The notes below the pieces were generated by a model that saw only the letters and a list, made by a program, of their open reading frames with translations, made no database searches and had not been told where the DNA came from. The position numbers were made by a program, and so were the translations under genes. Positions 56,992 to 64,000 of a stretch of 64,000 bases of DNA are shown here, in pieces (positions within the stretch are counted from its first letter, which is position 1; each line of letters begins with the position of its first letter). This DNA is from Mucidula mucida (Eukaryota; Basidiomycota; Agaricomycetes; Agaricales; Physalacriaceae): assembly GCA_015501055.1 (NCBI GenBank), contig JADNYV010000125.1, positions 1 to 64,000 on the forward strand, in the 5' to 3' direction.

Positions 56992-57458
56992 ATGCCTATA
57001 ACACGACCAACCGTCGACGTAGATCGTAGCATCCCTCGTACAACGCTAGTCGCAGGCTATTGCTTCAACGCGGAGGTGCTCCTTAGTTGGGTGCGCCATA
57101 TCCTTGGAGACCACTATGGGGAGGATCTCAATGATGTAGCGAATGCGATGTTCGACATGTCCGAATTCATCAAGGACAAGTATGACTTGGTACTCCACCC
57201 TCTGGGGGAGGAACTCACGGCGGAGGCGTTGGAAAACATGATCATCACCCAGAGCTTTGATTTTCCGAGGGGTTATCTAGGGTACCCGCAGGAGAGGTTG
57301 CCTGAGATTGACGAGGGGCCCTGGGAGGCGCGTGTGCGCGAGGTCTTGATCAGGGAAGGTTTGTTGTATAACAATCTTATATGTGCACAAGTTCATAGGT
57401 TTGAACAGGTCTCAGTCCAAACGACTTTTACTTTGCGCGACGGTTGACTGAATTTTGA
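56992..57458 (+). CDS. Family S orphan protein, copy 6 (intact, 138 aa, MPITRP subgroup)
   Basis: Exons 56992-57358 and 57409-57458 close in phase (417 nt). It is divergent from copies 1-5 but keeps the frame of conserved positions: IPRTTLVAGYCFNAEVLLSW, LGDHYGEDL, GEELTAEALENMIITQSFDF, GYLGYPQERLP, EGPWEARVREVLIREG and exon 2 LSPNDFYFARRLT. The intron position is identical. It is the first of three tandem members and the only readable one. The distance between subgroups shows the family is old and under constraint rather than a recent accident. Confidence 0.75.
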
Positions 57459-57896
57459 AATGTAATTCAGATGATGAGTCCTCTATGGAGTCTGGAGGTC
57501 AATTCGCCGAGTACGATGAAGAGCCCGTTCCTGTACAAGGCCGCGTTGTTTGTTTCCGTATTCGGACCTCCTATCGCCATCACAGAAACTAACTGGTGAG
57601 GAATATCACCGCCACATTACTGTTGAGTAGTCCTAAGCCTGGTATGAATGTATATTGATATTCTTTGGACCTCAGCACAATGTAAGCTCTGCGTCGTCCG
57701 AGTCAAAAGCTCCTTGTACAACCCACCATTGTTTTTTCCAACGTTTATCGCCGCAACCTCGTTGTGCTGTTTTACGTCCATCGCTCTCCACGCGGCACGG
57801 AAGCAGTAGTATTGTTGTGAGATTCCTTACGTAGGGCCCTACGATGTGCCCTGACAAAACCAACACTTCGATTGCTACTACGAACACAGTTCCGCT
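57459..57896. other. Spacer in the S triplet
   Basis: No gene seen. 57720-57890 is presumably the promoter of copy 7. Confidence 0.35.
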
Positions 57897-58400
57897 ATGA
57901 CTTTCCACTGTCTCACAGCCTGACACGACGTCCACCTTTTCCCGAGTAGATCGTAAAATCCCTTGCACAGATCTCATCGCTGGCTACTGCTTCAATGCGG
58001 ACGTGCTCCTTAAAGTGGCGCGGCGTGTTCAAGGGAAGGCCTATGAGAATGATCTCGACGGCGTGGAGAACGCTTTGTACGACATGGTTGTATTTATGGA
58101 GAGGAAGTACAACATAAGACTCCGTCCTTTCTCTGGAGACGAGCCCGTGGTGGAGGAGTTGGAAAACATGATCGTCACCCAGAGTTTCGATTTTCCCAAG
58201 GGTTATCTTGGGTACCCACAGGACCGCTTGCCCAAGGTGGAAGAGGGTCCATCGGAGGCGCGCGTGCGCGAGGTCTTGGTCAAGGAAGGTCTGTTGCATG
58301 ATATCTTTTTTTCGTGCGCAAGCTCACATTAGTCACGGTTTTGACAGGTCTTGATCCAAAAGATTTCTACTTCGCGCGACGTTTAACTGGACGCTGGTAG
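57897..58400 (+). pseudogene. Family S, copy 7 (one-base insertion after the start)
   Basis: ATG 57897 is followed by ACTTTCCAC; removing one T gives MTSTVSQPDTTST, the usual family start, in frame with everything downstream (RKIPCTDLIAGYCFNADVLL, VEELENMIVTQSFDF, GYLGYPQDRLP, EARVREVLVKEG; exon 2 LDPKDFYFARRLTG ending RW). Exon 1 would end at 58289 and exon 2 at 58400. The only lesion is the extra T, giving a stop at codon 9. It could be a very recent mutation or a sequence error. Confidence 0.7.
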
Positions 58401-58602
58401 AGACGTAGCATTGACATAATACTTGTACTTACTATAAGTATTCTGTATCAAGAGGGCTCCCTGAACGTTGAGTCACTAAATCACACGTTGCCTCATTGTT
58501 CAAGACCACGTTGACAGTTGTTCACCGAAACGCGAGACTCACATCAATTCGACGCACACTGACGACAAAAAACAGTGCTTCCCACCCCAAGCACGAACCT
58601 AC

Positions 58603-59070
58603 ATGCCTATCACACGACCACATCGTCGCATCCCTCGCACAACGCTAGTCGCAGGCTACTGCTTCAATGTGGCGGTTGTGGCATGGGCGCAGCATGTTCT
58701 CGGAGAGCCATATGGCCATGATCTCGACAGCGTATCGGATGCCATGTTTGACATGTCCCAATTCACCAAGAGCATGTACGGCATATTCCTGCATCCTCTC
58801 GGGGAAGAGCTCACGGTGGAGGGCTTGGAAAACATGATTGCCACCCGGCGCTTCGATTTTCCGAAGTATTATCTGGGCTATCCCCAGGAAAGGTTGCCCG
58901 AGATTGCAGAATGACGATGGGAGGCGCAGGCGCACGACATCCTGGTCAAAGACGGTTTGTTGTATATTGATCTTTTTTGATCTTATCTGTGCGCAAATTT
59001 ACAGGTTTTGTTGACAGGTCTCAGCCCGAATGATTTTTACTTTGCGCGACGTTTGACCGGAATACCATAA
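58603..59070 (+). pseudogene. Family S, copy 8 (nonsense before the splice)
   Basis: MPITRPHRRIPRTTLVAGYC opens a frame that runs through GEELTVEGLENMIATRRFDF and YLGYPQERLPEIAE to TGA at 58912, where intact copies have E-G-P. Beyond it the frame continues (RWEAQAHDILVKDG; exon 2 LSPNDFYFARRLTG to TAA 59070). The C-terminal quarter is lost; a truncated 103-residue product is possible. Confidence 0.7.
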
Positions 59071-59434
59071 CTGACCTTCCCTCGCGTTCAATGTATTCCT
59101 GTAGTAGCAGCTCAAAACTACTTCCCGGAAAGGGCCCAAGGGTTGCTCATTGTTCCAAAACGTCCTCGAGGAGGCTTTGTTGCTGCCGGTACAGTCCTTA
59201 ATATTCACTAGTCAAATTTTAATCCGCAGGCCGTGGAAATGGACGCGACATGCTGTAGGAAAGTCATCTCAGCAGGATTTCCGAGTCGACGCAGTTGAGA
59301 AATGTCCAAACCTACCAGCAACAAGAGGCGTTATATCAACGTCGTCTCAATAGCACGCTTGCCTAAAGTATAGTGATACAACCGTGACAAGGACAGAGTT
59401 ATGTCGATGGAGTCTGAAATCTACAATGGACAAT
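59071..59434. other. Convergent spacer; no gene seen
   Basis: No coding feature between the S triplet and the end of the minus-strand DUF6534 gene. Confidence 0.4.
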
Positions 59435-60853
59435 TTACACCGCCTCCGAGTCGGAGTCTCCCTACACGGCGAGTGTTAGCACGTAGTAGTCATACGAGTA
59501 GTATCTACTTACCAGTTTTTTCACCTCCAGTGTATCGCTAAACGTACTGACATCCTTCGTAACGGTGACGGCAAGGTGACCAGCGTCCACGCCCGTTGCC
59601 TGCACCCCTCCGGCAGTGCGAAACGACATCATATGAACATGATCCTCGTAGCTCGTGCTAGAGACAATCTTGAGGCGCGCGTTGATGACCATGATCATCG
59701 CGTTTGCATATAGCTTCGGAAGCCAAAGAGCGACCGACATGTACACTTCTTGGAATGGAAACACGAAGAACAGGATGAGATCGAGGAGGGCACCGACAGC
59801 TTGGTGCTCATTAGCTACTCCGGGACGCGAATGCACAAGCGAAATAGCTCACCTGTCAATGTACCCGTCTCGACTGTTATGCGTATTAATCTTGATATCA
59901 ATCGCTGGGTGTGCCGGAAATCCGAGTCGTGCTTGGCTAGCTACAAGTATTTGGCGTTAAACAGCGGCTTACACAGAATCGTCATTCGATACGCACGTAG
60001 TGAGTCATGAAAGCTGCAATGAGGATATCACACAGGGCAGCCCCGCCACACCAGAACTGCGGGATATGTTGAATCAGGACTGTCAGACATCGTCAAGATG
60101 ATCGTACCCCGATAGCAATCGACGTCCCCGGTGTGTTGAGTTGAGAAGCATCTCCCGTTCTGTATGCCATATATCCCGTTAGTATCCCTCCTATTGCGCT
60201 TCCGAAGGAGATCTGTAACGTTGATGAAAACCGTACTGCAGTCGAAGGGTGCGTGGTACTAACGATGGCGATAACGCTGGGAGCAAATGCGTTTCGTTTT
60301 GACAGAATGAAGATTCGGTATGCGTAAAAGAGTTGGCTGATGCAAGAGACTTTTGTTGTACGTACATCAATACGACGCGCTTCTAAGAGACAGAGACAGA
60401 GGATAATTACCGATTGCACTCATAACCGGTATAGTTAGCCAGTGGAAATGCACTGCGGTTAACGATTCTAGATCTCCGAAGCCTAACGCAAAGATCTTGA
60501 ACGCGTCGTAGGTCACAAAAGCCGTCTGGACAAACTCCAGCATGTACACGCCGTAGACAAGGCATCTTGTCAGGAGGCGGTCGTTCACGGCTGCATCGTA
60601 GTAGAGATCTACAGCTGATAAGTGAAGCGCTCGACCATATAGAAAAGACGCACATGTCTGAACGGAAAGCGTGCTGAAGAGACACCAATGCACCATAAAC
60701 CCAGTGAGCTTTGTAGTGCGATTAGGTTCTAGACACGTTGAAATGGCGTGCCGTATCTCACCAATGGTGCTGAACTGTAAACGGTGTTCAATAGACATAA
60801 CCTATATAAAAACAAACATACGTGCGGAGGACCTCTTGGGGGACGGGAGACAT
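59435..60853 (-). CDS. DUF6534-type seven-helix membrane protein, copy 4 (intact, 316 aa)
   Basis: Ten exons give 951 nt with closed phases: 60853-60822, 60774-60762, 60708-60654, 60608-60411, 60349-60264, 60212-60108, 60056-59997, 59940-59853, 59799-59513, 59461-59435. Exon structure, including the 13-nt exon 2, is the same as in copies 1 and 2. Helices: GFMVHWCLFSTLSVQTYLYY, RCLVYGVYMLEFVQTAFV, TAVHFHWLTIPVMSAI, SCISQLFYAYRIFIL, ISFGSAIGGILTGYM, AALCDILIAAFMTHY, VGALLDLILFFVFPF; then LPKLYANAMIMVINARLKI. The tail is shorter than in the cluster genes and ends GDSDSEAV. It lies inside the spacer of the inverted duplication. Confidence 0.87.
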
Positions 60854-61335
60854 ATCGGATGAGGAACCCAGAACTCACTCGACCCTTGGTATTTAGGTAG
60901 CTGGAGAAGCACGTCCACGAAGCCGGAAGCGCCTAAGGCGTGCCTCGAGGACTGTGACAAGAAGCCAATAACCCCACAGGTGAGTTCATCTCCGGTGCGT
61001 TTTTGCCATCGGCGCCTGAAAGGGCGAGGTCGTGGAGGAACAGAATGAGTGCCAACATTCGACAGCTGCAAATCATCGAGGACAAAACGTGGGCCCGGAG
61101 GAGAGTTTTGCGTGGACAGCTAAAATGTTTGCTGTGGATGATCAATACAAATCGCCGACGGTATTGGCACACTGCTGTCTACCTCGTGCGGCGATTTCCA
61201 GAGATAATCCAGTGGCCGGTGTGGTGGGACGTACTCAGTAGTATACTCGGTAGTATTCATTCGTCCGCAGCCATGCGGTCCGGACCAAGTCAGTCCCAGC
61301 TCTCTATACATCCGCTGCGCAACGTGGGGTCAAGT
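60854..61335. other. Spacer up to the right arm; no gene seen
   Basis: A plus-strand frame at 61003-61377 has no motif. The similarity to the left spacer (56371 onward) stops at the arm boundary. Confidence 0.4.
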
Positions 61336-63032
61336 GATACAGGCAGTTCAAGTTGCCAGTTGGTTACTCTTAGTTGACAGGCTGCCTTGAGTGAAATCAT
61401 CACGGAATAGTTTACAACTTCTACAGAGACATATACCGCCTGTATACATAATCACACTAAGAATCACAATCTACGGAGGAAAAGGGGCATTCCGGAACGA
61501 GTGGGAACTCCCTAACAGAGTGCTTCAGGACATGGTACGGGATACATTCGCTCAAAAGGCAATCCACCACCAATGCAATCGAGAAGACCCGTATACGTCC
61601 ATTTCCCGCCCAAGGTTTCGTCGTCAAAAGCTGAAATGGGAACCGCCGGTTGACTAGTGGATGGAACACTCCAGAAATCATCCTCGGTCGATGGCAACTG
61701 AGGCCGTGGTGCCTCAGCCTGAGCTCTGGCGAGCAGTGCTTTATGGACGCGCTGTGCGTTGAAGCCTTCTAAGAGAGACACCCAAGCCTTCCCAATCCTG
61801 CTGTTCATAACCTGAAAGGATGGATGCGTGTATGGTGGATGTGGAGATTCCAGTAGGGCGTTTTTTTCACGGAGAATCGAAGCATCTTCCAACGAGAGCC
61901 AATCCCTGTAGAGCGAATTCTCGTCGCCCACCAAATAACATTTCTCCTGTGTGATGCTGTCGACCACGGGGTCATTCTCGAGTCTATGGGCTCCGGCTAG
62001 CAGTAAGAGCACGTAGAAAAGTGATTCAAGGTCGTGCCGATAGAGATGACGTGTGGAGACCGCCTCTTTGCGATGGAGATCCCGAGACATGAAAGGGCGT
62101 GTGCCGGTGCGTTGCTCCGACAAGGGCCCCATGGTGTCGCGAAAAGATGATAAATCAAAGTCGTTCAAGACCCCACAAATGCGCCCACGGCGCCTACGCC
62201 ACATGATATTTCACAGACTAATGTCGCGATGGAGAATACGAGGATGGTCGTACAGCCAGCGATGTACTATGGGGAGTTCATTAGTGCTGTCGGGGGTAAT
62301 GGAAAAACTGAGACGAACCTTGTACGACGTCGAAAAACACTTGAGCATGATTGCGAACTGTATTCAACTCACTGAGCTTGTACAGCTTTTCGTGCACACT
62401 GACACGCATGACGCGTTCTTCGTATTTGAAAGCACCTAGATCCTTTGTCCAGTGGTCCTCGTTGAGAGTGTTAAATAACGCGGCAAGGCGGCCTCCAACC
62501 TCATTCTGGAGATGAGGAAAGTCTTGGGAATGGAGAATGTCCGGAACATGGTCCAGAACCCAGTCTGCGCCAGTCTTGGATACCGCCTCGCGAACACTCC
62601 CCATGAAGTCCGCCTCCGAAGTACGGCTAGTCGGAGACCATGTGATCTTGACGATGAGCTCCTTGTCGGGCCATTTGGTAAACGATGCATTGACGATAAA
62701 TGTGCAGCGCCCAACGATCCCGGTTTGTCGGTAAATAACCCGTCCTAGCGTCACCTCGAACGGACCAGTCTGATCCTCGAGCAGCAGTACCTGGCCAGAC
62801 AGAATATTGTACCAATCTGCATTGACTAACGCGTAGTCACTGTAACTCTCCAAGTACGGCTTCGGGTTCTGGAGGATACCGGTACGAGGGAGGCCGCTAC
62901 GATCGCCGAAGGATAGCTTGTGGAGGCATACCAGATAAAGCATGAGCATGCGCCGGTCAGTCCTCATGTTCAGAGGCTTGGCAACGGCGATACAAGAATG
63001 GTCGTAGTACATGAGCTGCAGAAGGTCATCGC
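61336..63032 (-). repeat. Right arm of the inverted duplication
   Basis: Reverse complement of 54682-56370 with few differences; it keeps the 8 bases lost from the left arm. Outer homology ends exactly at GGTCATCGC (63024-63032), where a transposon terminus begins. Confidence 0.9.
61512..63032 (-). pseudogene. FunK1 kinase, copy E (5'-truncated by a transposon, nonsense in HRD loop)
   Basis: Reading from 63032 down: LQLMYYDHSCIAVAKPLNMR, then the full central region without the deletions of copy D, LIVKITWSPTSRTSEADF, VSVHEKLYKLSEL, the intron, HRDISL-TGA-NIM (stop at the same codon as copy D), LNDFDLSSFRD, GTRPFMSRDL, YRHDLESLFYVL and stop at 61512. The N-terminal half is missing because the hAT-like element starts at 63033. 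The shared nonsense shows the stop arose before the duplication, so a dead kinase was copied. Confidence 0.85.
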
Positions 63033-63052
63033 TAGGGATGTGCGCCGTACCG

Positions 63053-63125
63053 TTACGGGTACGGCCGTAAGTTGCCCACCCGTATTCGGTTTACGGCCGT
63101 AAGATACGGTCCGTAACGGCCGGAA
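63053..63125. repeat. Subterminal palindromic repeats of the hAT-like element
   Basis: TACGGCCGTA occurs at 63060-63069 and 63092-63101 and TACGGTCCGTA at 63105-63115, with further CCGTA/TACGG words around them. Clusters of short palindromes just inside the terminus are transposase-binding sites in Ac-like hAT elements; the same role here is inference. Confidence 0.65.
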
Positions 63126-63727
63126 CACGGCCATAGTGTGGCGTTCAGTTATAAATATCGAGAGTTATTGACCTGTCAGTATGTAGTTAGTTTTTCTCAA
63201 TGTGTGGATAAGTTGACAAGTCACCTTTGGGCCCGGAAGGAGCCTACTTCAGCCATTACCACTGAAAGACAGTCATTCAGGCAGCTTCAATGCTCAAACA
63301 CTGCACCAGAAAAGTTGATTCATGTCCTTTGATGTTTTCCGGACAGTAAATGGGTGGTCCGGGAGGCCAAATGCACCGAGAACATCGTTGTTCATCAACA
63401 AGATGGTCCACGTCAAGTCCCACGACAATCTCTCGCAACACCAAGGTTCTATTCGGGAAGACTCGTCGTCGTCTTGCAACTTTCTTCAAGGTACGTCACT
63501 TTTTGCAACTATTGAAAGAAGAATAACGACTTACGAGTTATCAGGATTATCCCGGACGCATTGCGATCGCGACAGACGTCTGGACATCGCCGAACCACCG
63601 TGCTTTTGTCGCATATACGGCCCACTGGGAAGATCAAGGACAACCGGTTAGCGCCATGCTCGATTTCCGAGAGTTGGCAGAGGTATGGCTTACCATTAGC
63701 TATGATATCCACGACTCATTTCATCAA

Positions 63728-63977
63728 CTACTGTAGCGTTTCAACCGCAAATTCACATAACGGGTCACGGGGGTCTTTGAAGTGAAGCTATATATACATC
63801 ATAATGGGTCATGGACCACTTTGGTTAGGCACGAGCCTCCAAATAAGGAAATTTCAGGTCCCGCTATAAGCGGAACTGTCCAAAAAAGGCAATTTAAGGG
63901 TCTGTGAAGCTGTTCGCTGTAACTTTAGACCATAATGGGTCACAGGCTGTGAAGTTACGGTTGAAACACTACAGTAG
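63728..63977. repeat. MITE-like element nested in the hAT element
   Basis: CTACTGTAGCGTTTCAACCG at 63728-63747 and CGGTTGAAACACTACAGTAG at 63958-63977 are inverted repeats with one mismatch in 20, and weaker symmetry continues inward (TTCACA, GGGTCA). The 250-bp interior has no coding potential and repeats ATAATGGGTCA (63802, 63934). It lies just after the transposase exon donor at 63683, so probably in an intron. The superfamily is not clear; a TA flank inside each end (AAC-TA-CTG and CAG-TA-GTC) would allow a TA target duplication. Confidence 0.6.
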
Positions 63978-64000
63978 TCCCACACGGGTGAAGCCCTCGC

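Larger units (their letters stand above)
63033..64000 (+). mobile_element. hAT-superfamily DNA transposon, left part, inserted in FunK1 copy E
   Basis: The terminus TAGGGATGTGCGCCGTACCG at 63033-63052 has the form of hAT inverted repeats ([CT]A[AG]xG, compare CAGGGATG of Ac). It starts at the exact base where homology to the left duplication arm stops. A transposase is recognisable in the plus frame: MVHVKS, then after a one-base shift near 63420 TTISRNTKVLFGKTRRRLATFFK-like sequence up to the donor at 63489; after an intron, YPGRIAIATDVWTSPNHRAF and YTAHWEDQGQPVSAMLDF (63545-63682), the D-x-W-T-S-P-N block of the hAT catalytic core with its first Asp. Only about 320 bp separate the terminus from this core, so the N-terminal BED region is missing or out of frame. 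The element continues beyond the window. Confidence 0.75.

Noticed and set aside
63060..63115. TACGGCCGTA palindromes as transcription-factor operators
   Set aside because: Their position just inside a transposon terminus makes subterminal transposase sites the simpler explanation.
1..64000. tRNA, rRNA and CRISPR arrays
   Set aside because: No GGTTCGAATCC-type B box with a fitting cloverleaf, no rRNA core sequence and no regularly spaced short repeats were found on reading through.

Overview
The window is nuclear DNA of a filamentous basidiomycete, most likely an Agaricomycete. The signs are many short introns (about 45-60 nt, GT-AG with two GC-AG), a FunK1-type fungal kinase family, DUF6534-type seven-helix membrane proteins, a GH28 remnant and a hAT transposon. 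No tRNA, rRNA or CRISPR array was seen. Gene models were built by hand: splice sites were chosen so that phases close and paralogues agree. Gene identities rest on motif and family recall, not on a search.

The first 6 kb has no recognisable gene, only a coding-like but broken minus-strand stretch (3.2-5.1 kb). A 5'-truncated G3BP-like gene (NTF2 + RRM) lies at 6.7-8.0 kb, and a deleted copy of its 3' end is fused behind other debris at 10.9-11.4 kb. An unrecognised 248-aa gene (8.8-9.6 kb) with an E-V-K motif has a degraded copy at 16.7-17.2 kb.

From 9.6 to 40.9 kb the DNA is built from a repeated block. Its order is an orphan small gene (here family S), a headless C-terminal piece of an extended SDR/epimerase, a membrane protein (here family T), a decayed glutathione-transferase piece, and a FunK1 kinase. 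The glutathione-transferase piece derives from an isochorismatase-GST fusion whose best copy is at 13.0-14.3 kb with one nonsense codon. Two kinases read intact (21.3-23.9 kb plus strand, 26.8-29.5 kb minus strand). They stand tail to tail around an alpha/beta-hydrolase. A third kinase (34.9-37.5 kb) is a broken mosaic. An intact six-exon PQ-loop gene sits at 14.3-15.3 kb.

From 40.9 to 47.6 kb three DUF6534 genes stand in tandem on the minus strand, one with an in-frame internal deletion. A gene resembling mitochondrial ribosomal protein mL45 (48.7-49.9 kb) carries one extra base in a homopolymer. A GH28 pseudogene follows at 50.2-51.9 kb.

From 53.7 kb a FunK1 pseudogene forms the left arm of an approximately 1.69-kb, nearly identical inverted duplication. 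The right arm is at 61.3-63.0 kb. The spacer holds three S genes (one intact) and an intact DUF6534 gene. The right arm is cut exactly at 63032/63033 by the terminus of a hAT-like transposon, which runs off the window and carries a nested MITE-like element. Overall this looks like a fast-evolving accessory region of duplication, gene conversion and decay, with a few conserved single-copy genes between.
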